64,000 nucleotides of DNA from Urbifossiella limnaea (lineage in GTDB: Bacteria; Planctomycetota; Planctomycetia; Gemmatales; Gemmataceae): positions 1,410,322 to 1,474,321 of the forward strand of contig NZ_CP036273.1 in the NCBI RefSeq assembly GCF_007747215.1, read 5' to 3'. Shown here one piece after another: positions 33,215 to 43,388 of the stretch. The position numbers and the translations under genes were made by a program. Below the pieces are notes generated by a model. It saw only the letters and a list, made by a program, of their open reading frames with translations, was not told the DNA's origin and did no database searches. Each line of letters opens with the position of its first letter. Within the stretch, counting starts at the first letter, position 1.

Positions 33215-34124
33215 ACGCGGCGCACAGCCGCAGGTGCTGCTCCACGTCGAGCGCCTCCGAGCGGATGGTGCCGTCGATGCCAAGCTCCTTGAGCTTCGCG
33301 TCCACCTCGTCCTTGTCCTTGCGGCCGCTCGGCCAGCCGGTCAGCGCCTGCCGCAGGTTCTTCCGCCGGTGGACGTACAGGTCGCGGAGGAACACCCGGA
33401 ACCGGGCCACGTCGCCGACCTTCGCCCGCTTCTCGGCGCTCGGCACGATCTTCACGATCGCCGAGTCCACCTTCGGCCGCGGGTGGAAGTTGCCCGGCAG
33501 CACCTTCCGCACCACCTCCACGTCGGCCACCGCCTGCACCAGCACCGACAGGGCGTTGTAGTCCTTGGTGCCGGCCACCGCGCGCATCCGCTCGGCAATC
33601 TCCCACTGCACCATCACCACCATCCGCTCGATCGGCAGCCCCGCGATGAGCAGGTTGCTGACCAGCGGCGTGGCGATGACGTACGGCAGGTTCGCCACCA
33701 ACTTCCGGCGGGCGCAGCCGAACGCCGCCGCGGACGCGTCCCACGCGGCGAGCATGTCGGGGTTCAGCACGTTCTTGCCGGCCAGCGCGTCGCCGAGCAC
33801 GAAGTGGACGTTCTTGCGGGCGCCGACGATCTGCTTGGCGACCGGCTGCAGCGACCGGTCCACCTCGACGGTGGTGACGACGCCGGCGTGGTCGGCGAGG
33901 CGGGCGGTGAGGGAGCCGGTCCCGGTGCCGACCTCGAGCACCGCGTCGGTGCGGTCGAGTTCGGCGGCCCGGACGATGAGGTCGAGGAGGTTCAGGTCGA
34001 TGAGGAAGTTCTGGCCGAGCTTGCTCTTCGCCTCCAGGCCGAAGGCGTCGAACAGGCGGCGGAGGTACGTCAGCGTCTGCCGCTCGGCCGGCGTCGGCTT
34101 GGTGGGCTTCTCGGTGTCGCTCAT
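33189..34124 (-). CDS. rsmA: 16S rRNA dimethyladenosine transferase
   Basis: Dimethylates two adjacent adenines near the 3' end of 16S rRNA (also called KsgA), using S-adenosylmethionine. 311 residues. The SAM-binding motif is VLEVGTGTGSLT; the catalytic motif is NLPY (KLVANLPYVIATPL); the N terminus has the family segment KSKLGQNFLID. The C-terminal RNA-binding helices follow (VHRRKNLRQALTGW). rsfS lies 87 bp upstream on the same strand, so two ribosome-related genes sit together. Confidence 0.94.
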   Translation of the reverse strand: MSDTEKPTKPTPAERQTLTYLRRLFDAFGLEAKSKLGQNFLIDLNLLDLIVRAAELDRTDAVLEVGTGTGSLTARLADHAGVVTTVEVDRSLQPVAKQIVGARKNVHFVLGDALAGKNVLNPDMLAAWDASAAAFGCARRKLVANLPYVIATPLVSNLLIAGLPIERMVVMVQWEIAERMRAVAGTKDYNALSVLVQAVADVEVVRKVLPGNFHPRPKVDSAIVKIVPSAEKRAKVGDVARFRVFLRDLYVHRRKNLRQALTGWPSGRKDKDEVDAKLKELGIDGTIRSEALDVEQHLRLCAAFMPAPPAA

Positions 34125-34180
34125 GGTGCTCGGTCAGACCCCTGGTTCACGAACCCGAACCCCACGGCGGCGCGAGGGAA

Positions 34181-34202
34181 GCCGGGGGCTCCGGCCCCCG
34201 GC
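34181..34202. terminator. Hairpin after rsfS
   Basis: 9-bp perfect GC arms (34181-34189 and 34194-34202) with a 4-nt loop, 9 nt after the rsfS stop. No T tract. Confidence 0.6.
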
Positions 34203-34211
34203 TCGCCGGGC

Positions 34212-34622
34212 CTATTCCTCGTCCGCCCAGTCCACCTTCGGCGCGTCGGCCCACAGCTCTTCCAGCTTGTAGTAGTCGCGCGTGTCGGGGTCGAAGACGT
34301 GAACCACCACGTCGCCGTAGTCCTGCACCACCCACTTGCTCGCGTCGTACCCCTCGATCCCCTGCCGCGTGTCGCCCACGCCCCGGAGAACCTCGTCGAT
34401 CTCCTCGGCCACCGTGTGAATCTGCCGGCGGCTCGTGCCGGTGGCGATCACGAAGAAGTCGAACAGCGGGGTGAGGCCGCGCATGTCCAGGACGAGTACG
34501 TCCTGGCCCTTGTTGTCGGCGGCGGTGCGGGCGGCCAAACAGGCCCGCGACAGGGCGGGGGGGAGGGCGACGGGGGTAGACACCGCGGGGTCCGCGGTCA
34601 GCGTGGCGGCGGCGGCGTTCAA
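34212..34622 (-). CDS. rsfS: Ribosome silencing factor RsfS
   Basis: Binds uL14 and keeps ribosomal subunits apart during starvation. 136 residues with the family core: AARTAADNKGQDVLVLDMRG, LTPLFDFFVIATGTSRRQIH, then GDVVVHVFDPDTRDYYKLEELW. The start is TTG at 34622, supported by AAGGAG five bases upstream. An Ala-rich N-terminal extension of ~25 residues precedes the core. It is transcribed before rsmA. Confidence 0.93.
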   Translation of the reverse strand: MNAAAATLTADPAVSTPVALPPALSRACLAARTAADNKGQDVLVLDMRGLTPLFDFFVIATGTSRRQIHTVAEEIDEVLRGVGDTRQGIEGYDASKWVVQDYGDVVVHVFDPDTRDYYKLEELWADAPKVDWADEE

Positions 34623-35061
34623 GGAGGCTCCTTATGGCAGGGGTGCCTCCGGAAGCGGGTGCCGCGGGGGAACAGGTGTAAGGTGCCTGTTGCTCGTGGG
34701 TCGCCTCCGGGGGGACAAACCAGGCCGACGGGTGGGGGCACGGCCAGGTCCGCGCCCGCTACTCAATCGTCGCCCCGGTTCAGTCAATAATCAAGAAGCA
34801 CGTCGCGTTTCCTGCGTCGGGAAGTCGGGCGCTTCAGGTTGGGGGCGGAATACGCCGCCCGTCCGCTACAACCGGACCGGGCCGGCACGGGTTCTCGCCC
34901 CGCCCGGCCCGGTGTGGGGTTGGCGATCGGACACCGGCCGCTAGGACCGGGTTCGTCTCGCCCCACGTCCGTATTCTACCGGCGTCGCGCCCGGACAGGG
35001 GTGAACAACTGGTGTACACCCGGCCCGCTCCGCCGCCCACGCCTTTCCCAGAAACCTGCCC
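34623..35061. other. Intergenic region between rsfS and the dehydrogenase
   Basis: 439 bp between divergent genes. It contains the TTG-start ribosome-binding site of rsfS, an AACAGGTG...CCTGTT dyad near 34671-34694, a large GC dyad around 34878-34915 (CCGGGCCGGCACGGG with CCCGCCCGGCCCGG), and a minus-strand TAGAAT at 34979-34974. No gene is recognised; a structured 5' leader or small RNA cannot be excluded. Confidence 0.45.
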
Positions 35062-36057
35062 ATGAAGCCCCGCGTCCTCATCGCCCCCGCCCCGCTCCAG
35101 GACATTGAGCACGTCTACGGCCCGGCGATCACCGCCGCCGGCGCCGAGCTGGTGTTCCCGGGCAAGCCGCACCAACTGTCCGAGGCCGAGCTGCTGGAGG
35201 TGCTCCCCGGGTGCGTCGCGACGCTGGCCGGGTCCGAGCCGTACACCCGCGCCGTGATCGCGGCCGCGGCGGCGAAGGGGTTGAAGGTGATCGCCCGCGC
35301 CGGCGTCGGGTACGACGCGGTCGACCTGGCGGCCGCGACGGAGCACGGCGTGGCCGTGACGTTCGCCCCCGGCACGAACCAGGAGTCGGTGGCCGAGCAC
35401 ACGTTCACGCTGATCCTGGCGCTGGCCCGGCACCTGATCCGCCAGCACAACGGCATCGCCGCCGGCGGCTGGCCGCGGCAGACGAACCGGCCGATCCGCG
35501 GCACCGTCCTCGGCGTGCTCGGCCTGGGTCGCATCGGCAAGGCGGTGGCCCGCGTCGGCCGCAACTTCGGCATGACGGTCATCGGGCACGACCCCTACGC
35601 CGACTCCGCGTACTGCGCCGCCAACGGCATCGAACTGCTGCCGATGGACGACGTGTTCCGCCGGGCCGACTGGGTGAGCCTGCACATGCCGATGCTGCCG
35701 GAGTCGAGGCAGTGCGTGAACGCGCGGACGCTCGGGCTGATGAAGCCGACGGCGTTCCTGATCAACACCGCGCGCGGCGGCGTGGTGTGCGAGCCGGACC
35801 TGTTCGACGCGCTGAAGAACAACCGCATCGCCGGCGCCGGGCTGGACGTGTTCGAGAACGAGCCCCCGGGCGCGAACCCGCTCCTGACGCTGGACAACGT
35901 GGTGATGACGGCGCACACCGCGGGCGTGGACCTTCTCAGCCGCGACGACATGGCGCGCGCCGCCGGCGAGGCGATCGCGCGGCTGATCACGGGGGTGTGG
36001 CCGGCCGACTGGGTGGTCAACCCGGCGGTGAAGGCGGCGTTTGAGTCGCGGGGCTGA
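35062..36057 (+). CDS. D-3-phosphoglycerate dehydrogenase-like 2-hydroxyacid dehydrogenase
   Basis: NAD-dependent D-2-hydroxyacid dehydrogenase, 331 residues. The Rossmann motif is LGLGRIGKAVARVGRNFGM (near residue 155). The catalytic triad is visible as Arg in INTARGGVV, Glu in DVFENEPP, and His in MTAHTAGVD. It lacks the C-terminal ACT domain of long SerA proteins, so a role in serine synthesis is possible but another 2-hydroxyacid substrate is equally likely. It is monocistronic and convergent with the DUF1573 gene (11-bp gap). Confidence 0.87.
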   Translation: MKPRVLIAPAPLQDIEHVYGPAITAAGAELVFPGKPHQLSEAELLEVLPGCVATLAGSEPYTRAVIAAAAAKGLKVIARAGVGYDAVDLAAATEHGVAVTFAPGTNQESVAEHTFTLILALARHLIRQHNGIAAGGWPRQTNRPIRGTVLGVLGLGRIGKAVARVGRNFGMTVIGHDPYADSAYCAANGIELLPMDDVFRRADWVSLHMPMLPESRQCVNARTLGLMKPTAFLINTARGGVVCEPDLFDALKNNRIAGAGLDVFENEPPGANPLLTLDNVVMTAHTAGVDLLSRDDMARAAGEAIARLITGVWPADWVVNPAVKAAFESRG

Positions 36058-36068
36058 ACCGCTCGTCG

Positions 36069-37052
36069 TCAGGGGCTGCGCCCGGTGACGGTCCACGTCA
36101 CCGGGATGACCAACTCCTCACCCGGCGGCCGGTCGGCGAGCCGCATGCGCAGCCGGGCCGCCCCCGGGCGCGTCGCCGCCACCGTGACGCGAACCGCCGT
36201 CACCGGCGCGGCTGCGTCCGGCCAGCGGGCCGTCACCTCGGGCGAATCGCTCACCACCCCCAGCACGCGAATCGGCGTGCCGTCGGGGCTCCGCAGCTGA
36301 ACCAGCGCCGACACCTCCGGCGTCGCTGCGGTCAGCCGCACGGCCACCGCCTCCGGCGACGCCACGACGCCGGCGGCCGCCCGCTTCCGCACCCGCACCG
36401 GCACGCGGAACTCGGGATACGCCGCGTCGCCGGTCTGGAGCACCACCGTCTCCTCGCGCTCGCCGGCCGGGGCGTCCGCGGTCAGCGTCAGCGTCACCGT
36501 CTGCCGCCGCACGCCGTCCGCCCCCACCGCGGGTGGCGCCGCCGTGGCTGTCAGGTGCGGGCTGCTCGAAGCGGCCCGCAGCACCGTGAGCGGGGTCGGC
36601 CGGCTGTCGGTGATCGTGAGCGCCTGCGTGGCCCCGCCGGCGGTCGAGAACGCCACCTGCGGGGGGCTCACCACCACCTCGCGGGAAAGATTCGCGGTCA
36701 GCGTCAGCACGAGCTCGCCGGGCTGCGGGCCGCCCGGCGTGTCCACCTGATAGCCGACGGCGACCTGCCAGCGGTTCGGGCCGTCGGGCTGCGTCAGGGT
36801 GTTGATCTCGACCGCGAGCCGGGCCGTCTCGCCGGGCTGGAGTGCCTCGGCGCTCAGGCCGCGGCGGACGCAGCCGCAGCCGGCTTCGACCTTGAGAATC
36901 GTGAGTTTCCCGGCCGCGCCGCGGTGCGTCAGGTCGAACGCCTGCACCAGCGGCGGGCCGGCCTTGACGTCGCCGCGGGCGGCGACGGGCGTCGGGGTGT
37001 GGAGGGCCGGCGCGGGCTGCGCCGCCGCGAGCAGCGCGACGAGTGCGTACAT
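36069..37052 (-). CDS. DUF1573 domain secreted protein
   Basis: A 327-residue exported protein. The short N-terminal signal is MYALVALLAAAQPAPA. The DUF1573 core follows: VQAFDLTHRGAAGKLTILKV, then EAGCGCVRRGLSAEALQPGE with the family CGC. The rest consists of Ig-like beta domains (for example VVVSPPQVAFSTAGGATQAL and TWTVTGRSP at the end). ATG 37052 is favoured over an in-frame ATG 36 nt upstream because it gives a compact signal peptide. Function unknown; the family is common in planctomycete and Bacteroidetes envelopes. Confidence 0.78.
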   Translation of the reverse strand: MYALVALLAAAQPAPALHTPTPVAARGDVKAGPPLVQAFDLTHRGAAGKLTILKVEAGCGCVRRGLSAEALQPGETARLAVEINTLTQPDGPNRWQVAVGYQVDTPGGPQPGELVLTLTANLSREVVVSPPQVAFSTAGGATQALTITDSRPTPLTVLRAASSSPHLTATAAPPAVGADGVRRQTVTLTLTADAPAGEREETVVLQTGDAAYPEFRVPVRVRKRAAAGVVASPEAVAVRLTAATPEVSALVQLRSPDGTPIRVLGVVSDSPEVTARWPDAAAPVTAVRVTVAATRPGAARLRMRLADRPPGEELVIPVTWTVTGRSP

Positions 37053-37183
37053 AGCCGCGGGGATAGCGTCGGCTGCCGCGGCGGGCAATGCCGGCCGGAC
37101 CGGCCTTCCCGCGAGCGCCGCGGCGGGGTATACCCGACGGGTGACCGGTGTACGCCCTGTCAGGTCTGCCCCGCGAGCCGCCG

Positions 37184-38554
37184 ATGCCCGACCCCATGAC
37201 CGACCGCCTGCCGCCGCACAGCCGTGACGCCGAGGAGGGCGTCATCGGCGGCGTCCTGCGCGACCCCGACGTGCTGTCCACGGTCCTGCAGATCATCAAG
37301 GCCGAGAACTTCTACTTCGACGCCCACCAGAAGGTCTTCCAGGCGGTCGTCGACCTTTACAACGACAACCAACCGGTCGACCTGGTACTGATCCACGACC
37401 GGCTCCGGAAGAACAAGCAGCTGGACGACGTGGGCGGGCCGAAGTTCCTGGCCGACCTGTGGGAGCGCGTGCCGACCGGGGCCAACGCCGACTACCACGC
37501 CAAGATCGTCCGCGACAGCGCGATGATCCGCAGCCTGATCCACGCCGGCAACGAGATCCTCCGCGACTCGTACGACCGCACCCAGAGCGCCGACGAGCTG
37601 GTGGCGACGGCCGAGCGGAAGGTGATGGAGATCGCCCGCGCCGGCATGATCGGCGAGACGAAGACGCTGAGCGAGACGGTCCGCGAGGCGTTCGACCGGA
37701 TCGACGCGCGGGTGGGGAAGGAGAACCTGGCGGTCAGCGGCCTGGGGTCAGGGTATGTGGACCTGGACAACCTCACGGCCGGGTTCCAGAAGTCGGAGCT
37801 CACCATCATCGCGGCGCGGCCGGCCGTCGGGAAGACGGCGTTCGCGCTGAACGTCGTGCGGCACATGATCACGGAGGAGCAGGCGCCGGTCCTGTTCGTC
37901 AGCCTCGAAATGGCGCGGGTGGAGCTGGCGGAGCGCCTCCTGGCGTGTCAGTCGCGGGTGGACGCCCACAAGATTCGCAAGGGGCACCTCGGGGCCGACG
38001 ACATCCAGAAGCTGATGGACGCCGGCGACGTGCTCCGCAAGGGCCGGCTGTACATCGACGACACGCCGAACCGCACCATGCTCCAGATCGGCGCCACGGC
38101 CCGGCGGCTGATGAAGAAGGAGGAGAAGAACGGCGGTCTGCGGGCGGTCGTGGTGGATTACTTGCAGCTGATCGAACCCGAGAGCCGCCGCGACCCGCGG
38201 CAGGAGCAGGTGGCGCAGATCAGCCGGCGGCTCAAGATTCTCGCCCGCGAGCTGCTGATCCCGGTGGTGGCGCTGGCCCAGGTGAACCGCGGCTCCGAGG
38301 ACCGGCAGGACCACAAGCCGCGGCTGTCGGACCTGCGCGAGTCCGGGAGCATCGAGCAGGACGCCGACACGGTGCTGATGCTGCACCGGCCGGCGCTGTA
38401 CGACAAGAGCCAGCCGGAGCTGGAGCGGGTGCTGGAGATCATCATCGCCAAGCAGCGCAACGGCCCGACCGGCGAGGTGACGCTCACGTACCTCAAGGAG
38501 TACATGCGGTACGAGAACTACATCCCGGACGTGGGCTACGGCGGCGTCGTGTGA
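37184..38554 (+). CDS. dnaB: Replicative DNA helicase DnaB
   Basis: Hexameric helicase that unwinds DNA at the replication fork; 456 residues from ATG 37184. The N-terminal domain (SRDAEEGVIGGVLRDPDVL) is followed by a linker and a RecA-like domain. Walker A is ARPAVGKTAFALN, Walker B is VVDYLQLIEP, and the later motifs are VNRGSEDRQDHKPRLSDLRE and SGSIEQDADTVLML. No intein is present. An ATG 12 nt further on and a GTG at 37148 are alternative starts. Confidence 0.95.
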   Translation: MPDPMTDRLPPHSRDAEEGVIGGVLRDPDVLSTVLQIIKAENFYFDAHQKVFQAVVDLYNDNQPVDLVLIHDRLRKNKQLDDVGGPKFLADLWERVPTGANADYHAKIVRDSAMIRSLIHAGNEILRDSYDRTQSADELVATAERKVMEIARAGMIGETKTLSETVREAFDRIDARVGKENLAVSGLGSGYVDLDNLTAGFQKSELTIIAARPAVGKTAFALNVVRHMITEEQAPVLFVSLEMARVELAERLLACQSRVDAHKIRKGHLGADDIQKLMDAGDVLRKGRLYIDDTPNRTMLQIGATARRLMKKEEKNGGLRAVVVDYLQLIEPESRRDPRQEQVAQISRRLKILARELLIPVVALAQVNRGSEDRQDHKPRLSDLRESGSIEQDADTVLMLHRPALYDKSQPELERVLEIIIAKQRNGPTGEVTLTYLKEYMRYENYIPDVGYGGVV

Positions 38555-38566
38555 CGCGGCCGCGGC

Positions 38567-39529
38567 TCAGAACGTCAGGCCGTTGCCGGTGCCAGTGGCG
38601 GCCCCCGTCGTCGGGCCGCCCGGCCCGAACGAGCCGCTCGTCGTCGTAGTGCTCCCGCTGTCCTGGCTGATTGTGAATCCCGTCGCAACCGTGTTGAAGC
38701 CCGTCGTCCCGGTTTGGTTGAAGCCCGACGCGGCGGCCGCCAGTGCGGCGAGGATCGGGGCGTTCAGCCGGGCGCTCCGTTGCGAGAAGTCGTCCGCCGC
38801 CAGGTCGTAGCGGACCAGCCCGGTCACCACGTCGTACTGAAGGTTCACGCCGGCGGTCGTGGTCGGGGCGAAGGCGTAGAAGTCGTTGACCACGGTGCCG
38901 TCGCCGCGGAGCACGCGCACCCGCGGGCCGCCGCCGGGGCCGGCCGCCACGACCAGTTCGTCGCCGTTGGAAAGATTCCCGTCCAGCTCGCCGGCCGCGA
39001 CGCGCACCCCGCCGCGGAACTCCGGCTCGAACGCGAAGAAGTTGCCGAGCGGCGTCGTCAGCGGCGTCGGGGTGAACCCGTCGAAGCGGAACGCCCGCAC
39101 CCGCGGCCCGCCGTTCTGATCGGTGCCCACCACGATCTGGTCCAGCCCGCCGGCGACGCCGTCGATGTCGCCGACGGCGATCCGGACGCCGTCGCGGAAG
39201 CTGTCTTCGTAGGCGAAGAAGTCGCCGATCTTGGTGGTGGCGCCGGTGTCGATGCGGACGGCGTAGACCTGCACCCGCGGCCCGCCGCCCGGCCCCGGCG
39301 CGACGGCCACCTCGACCGTGGCGGGGTTGCCGTCGAGCTCGCCGGTGTCGGCGCGGACGCCGCCGGTGAACGTGCTCTCGAACGCCTGGAAGGTGCTGAT
39401 GACGATGCCGCCGGGGTTCACGACTTCGACCAGCGGCAGCCCGCCGGCGATGGCCCCGGACGCGACGAAGAACGACGCGGGGTTCTCGCGCGCCTCCAGC
39501 GCGCACAGCGACGGGCGGAAGCGGGTCAT
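38567..39529 (-). CDS. FG-GAP repeat surface protein
   Basis: A 320-residue protein with LEARENPA at residues 11-18, the same N-terminal signature as three other proteins here, and no ordinary signal peptide. The body has about four FG-GAP-like units, with recurrent GGGPRV and Asp/Gly loops (GELDGNPATVEVAVAPGPGG, GDIDGVAGGLDQIVVG, GELDGNLSNGDELVVAAG), likely a beta-propeller. The C-terminal ~80 residues are Ser/Thr/Gly-rich. It is convergent with dnaB (12-bp gap). Likely cell-surface; ligand unknown. Confidence 0.72.
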   Translation of the reverse strand: MTRFRPSLCALEARENPASFFVASGAIAGGLPLVEVVNPGGIVISTFQAFESTFTGGVRADTGELDGNPATVEVAVAPGPGGGPRVQVYAVRIDTGATTKIGDFFAYEDSFRDGVRIAVGDIDGVAGGLDQIVVGTDQNGGPRVRAFRFDGFTPTPLTTPLGNFFAFEPEFRGGVRVAAGELDGNLSNGDELVVAAGPGGGPRVRVLRGDGTVVNDFYAFAPTTTAGVNLQYDVVTGLVRYDLAADDFSQRSARLNAPILAALAAAASGFNQTGTTGFNTVATGFTISQDSGSTTTTSGSFGPGGPTTGAATGTGNGLTF

Positions 39530-39598
39530 GGGTGCGGCCTCGTGGGGTAATGACAGCGTACTGTCACACTGGGCCGCGTGCAACGGACGTTCCGCCGG

Positions 39599-40258
39599 TC
39601 ACGCCTCGGCCACCGGCAGGCGGACGCGGGCGAGCGGCAACTCGGCCTCCTGGCCGTCGTCGTACTCCACCGTCGCCTTGCCGCCGGCCGCGCGGACCAC
39701 CGCCGCCCGCTCGTACTTCTCGCCCAGCCGCTCCCGCCGCGCCCACACCAGCTGCCCCGGGATCAGTTGCAGCAGCCGCAGGTCGGGCACCATCACCTCG
39801 GCCGCGGTGCCGTCCTCGTACTCCACGTCGGCCACCATGCCGACGATGTCGCCGACCGTTGCCGGGTACAGCCAGCCGCGCTCCCGGGGGGCGAACACCC
39901 GCGCGCCCTGCGCCAGCGGCCCGGCCACCGGCACCCGCAGGTACACCACGGCCATCTGGTCCTTGCGGCCGTCCTCGTACTCGACGCGGACCGTCTCGCC
40001 GTCCACGTCCACGACGGTGGCCGGGTCGTACTTGTTCTTGTCGCGGTCGCGGCGGGCGGCGACGAACTCGCCGGGGGCCAGCGCGATCGGCCGCAGCAGC
40101 ACGAACGACGCCCGGCCGGCGTCCCCGTCGTCGAACGCCACGGCGGCGAGTTCTTCGTACTCGTCGGTGTCGGTGACGGTGGCCGGGTAGAGCCACTGCG
40201 GCTCCCACGGGGCCAGGACGCGGTCGCCGGGGGCGAACCGGCTCGGGGGCGGCGGCAT
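39599..40258 (-). CDS. Triple Tudor-like/SH3-like repeat protein
   Basis: A 219-residue soluble protein made of about three repeats of ~65 residues. Each has a WYPATV-type strand followed by an acidic YEDG turn: WLYPATVTDTDEYEEL with FDDGDAG; KYDPATVVDVDGETVRVEYE; WLYPATVGDIVGMVADVEYE; and a last AAVVRAAGGKATVEYDDG. The pattern resembles Tudor/Agenet or DUF4537-like domains, known mostly from eukaryotes. No catalytic residues are seen. Start ATG 40258 is chosen because the in-frame upstream Met precedes only a basic-Pro stretch. Function unknown. Confidence 0.6.
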   Translation of the reverse strand: MPPPPSRFAPGDRVLAPWEPQWLYPATVTDTDEYEELAAVAFDDGDAGRASFVLLRPIALAPGEFVAARRDRDKNKYDPATVVDVDGETVRVEYEDGRKDQMAVVYLRVPVAGPLAQGARVFAPRERGWLYPATVGDIVGMVADVEYEDGTAAEVMVPDLRLLQLIPGQLVWARRERLGEKYERAAVVRAAGGKATVEYDDGQEAELPLARVRLPVAEA

Positions 40259-40349
40259 CGGGGGTCCTCCGGGCGGACGACGGCGGAACACCCGATTGTT
40301 CCCAGAAGGGGGGGAGAAGTCCAGAGGGCACGGCGGGCCGCGCCTCGAA

Positions 40350-41714
40350 TCACCGGCGCCGCACCACCAGCACCCAGTCCTCGGCGTCCGGCGGCGGCGT
40401 GAGCACGGCCCGGCGGCTCTCGCCGGTGCGCGGGTCGAACCACGTCAGCTCCGCGCCTGCGGCCACCGGCGGCGCCACGAGCCCCTTCGAGCCGGCCGGG
40501 AAGTACAGCACCGTCACCTTCCGGTCCGGCGTCGCGGCGCAGCCGACGAACGTGAACGGGTCGCCCTTCGCGTCCTGCGTCACGAGCTCCGGGGCGGGCT
40601 TGAGCTGCGTCCACGGTAGCGACTCGAACAGCTTCCGGACGTGGCCCATCTGCGCCGCCCCGGGCAGGCTCAGCGCCTCCCTCCAAGTCTTGGCCGGGCC
40701 GGTCCCCTTGTGGTCGGTCGGCTCCTCGCCGGGCTTCGTGTGCCAGCTCCACACGCCGTGCCCGCCGTAGGTGAACCCGGCGACCGGCGTGCTGAGAAGG
40801 CTCCAGTAGACGGCCCGGCGGACGCTGTACGCCGAGTGTGGCCGGCGGCTTTGGTAGCCGAAGTGGTCCTCGTAAGGCGGCTCAAGGTTGATGATCGGCC
40901 GCACCGGCACGTCCGGCCGCACCACCGGCCGCGTGGGGTCTTCCTTCTTCACGTACGCGGCCACGGGGCCGGAGTGAATCCACTTCGCGGTGTTGGCGTC
41001 GTCGCCGTGGCCGCTCTGGTAGCCGAGCACGGTCAGCCACTTCTCGTCGGCCCAGTCCCTCCACGGCCAGTTCATGCCGGTCGGGTGCGTGGTGACGAGC
41101 GGGCCGCCGATGTTGCCGAACACGGCCCGGCCGACGGCCTTCCACTTCGCCGTCTCGGCCGGGGTGTAGCGGGCGTCGCCGGCCAGCACGAACAGGCAGT
41201 GAGCCCCCTTGAGCCGGTCCACCTCGAACTTCACGAGGTCGGTCACCTGCGGCTCGGTCAGCTCGACGCCGGCGTCGCCCTTCTTGTGCGCCCACACCAG
41301 CACCGGTACGGCGAGCAGGCCGTGGTCGTTGACCGCCTTGAGGCGCGCGTCGAGCTGCTCGAAGAAGGCGGCGTTCGGGACGAGCTTCCCGTCCTTGAGG
41401 TCGTAGGCGGTGCGGCCGGCGGCGTCGGTGGGGGCGGTGCGCCACGGGGAGACGCAGTTGAACTGGATCGCGGTGAAGCCCTTGGCCTTGCGGTCCTTCA
41501 GGTAGAAGTCCCAGTCGGCGGCGGTGCTGAGGGCGGGGCCCGTCCAGCAGGTGTCGGCCAGGACGAAGAACGGCGTGCCGTCGGCGTGCTCCAGGTGAGT
41601 GCCGGCCTTGGCGACGCGGAGCTTGCCGTGCTTGGCGAACGGCGTGTCGCCGTCGGCCGCGGTGGCGAGGGGCGGGGCGGCGAGAAGGGCGAGCGCGGCA
41701 ACCACTGAGCGCAT
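40350..41714 (-). CDS. Secreted DUF4038 (apiosidase-like) glycoside hydrolase
   Basis: A 454-residue exported protein with a signal peptide (VVAALALLAAPPLATAA). The domain begins HADGTPFFVLADTCWTGPAL and forms a TIM-barrel as in DUF4038/apiosidase-like hydrolases (FTAIQFNCVSPWR; VPVLVWAHKKGD; LVTTHPTGMNWPW; IINLEPPYEDHFGYQ, which contains a likely catalytic Glu; FTYGGHGVWSWH). The C-terminal beta domain (DRKVTVLYFPAGSKGL; WFDPRTGE) is the usual putative collagen/sugar-binding module. Likely acts on plant or algal glycans. It follows zwf on the same strand after a hairpin. Confidence 0.82.
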   Translation of the reverse strand: MRSVVAALALLAAPPLATAADGDTPFAKHGKLRVAKAGTHLEHADGTPFFVLADTCWTGPALSTAADWDFYLKDRKAKGFTAIQFNCVSPWRTAPTDAAGRTAYDLKDGKLVPNAAFFEQLDARLKAVNDHGLLAVPVLVWAHKKGDAGVELTEPQVTDLVKFEVDRLKGAHCLFVLAGDARYTPAETAKWKAVGRAVFGNIGGPLVTTHPTGMNWPWRDWADEKWLTVLGYQSGHGDDANTAKWIHSGPVAAYVKKEDPTRPVVRPDVPVRPIINLEPPYEDHFGYQSRRPHSAYSVRRAVYWSLLSTPVAGFTYGGHGVWSWHTKPGEEPTDHKGTGPAKTWREALSLPGAAQMGHVRKLFESLPWTQLKPAPELVTQDAKGDPFTFVGCAATPDRKVTVLYFPAGSKGLVAPPVAAGAELTWFDPRTGESRRAVLTPPPDAEDWVLVVRRR

Positions 41715-41737
41715 CGGGGGCTCCGGCGAGAAGAGGG

Positions 41738-41781
41738 GCCGCTTGCGGCATCGCGCGGGTCCGCGCGATGCCGCAAGCGGC
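41738..41781. terminator. 20-bp hairpin after zwf
   Basis: Perfect 20-bp arms (41738-41757 and 41762-41781) with a 4-nt loop, 25 nt after the zwf stop and just upstream of the DUF4038 start. No T tract. Confidence 0.7.
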
Positions 41782-41806
41782 AAAACCCGAGCCAATGTGC
41801 GATCGG

Positions 41807-43309
<1,503 letters not shown>

Positions 43310-43340
43310 GCTGGTCCCCGCGGGCGGAAGGCGGGGTCGG

Positions 43341-43380
43341 CCCGCCGTACCGGGTCCATCCTATGACCCGGTACGGCGGG
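43341..43380. terminator. 16-bp hairpin after the selenoprotein gene
   Basis: Perfect 16-bp arms (43341-43356 and 43365-43380) with an 8-nt loop, 8 nt after the stop of the Trx/PDZ gene. Confidence 0.7.
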
Positions 43381-43388
43381 GCGGGCCG

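Noticed and set aside
34623-35061. A structured RNA gene in the rsfS spacer
   Set aside because: Several dyads exist, but I could match none to a known RNA and there is no clear terminator.
35062-36057. Naming the dehydrogenase serA
   Set aside because: The ACT domain is absent and several D-2-hydroxyacid dehydrogenases share these motifs.
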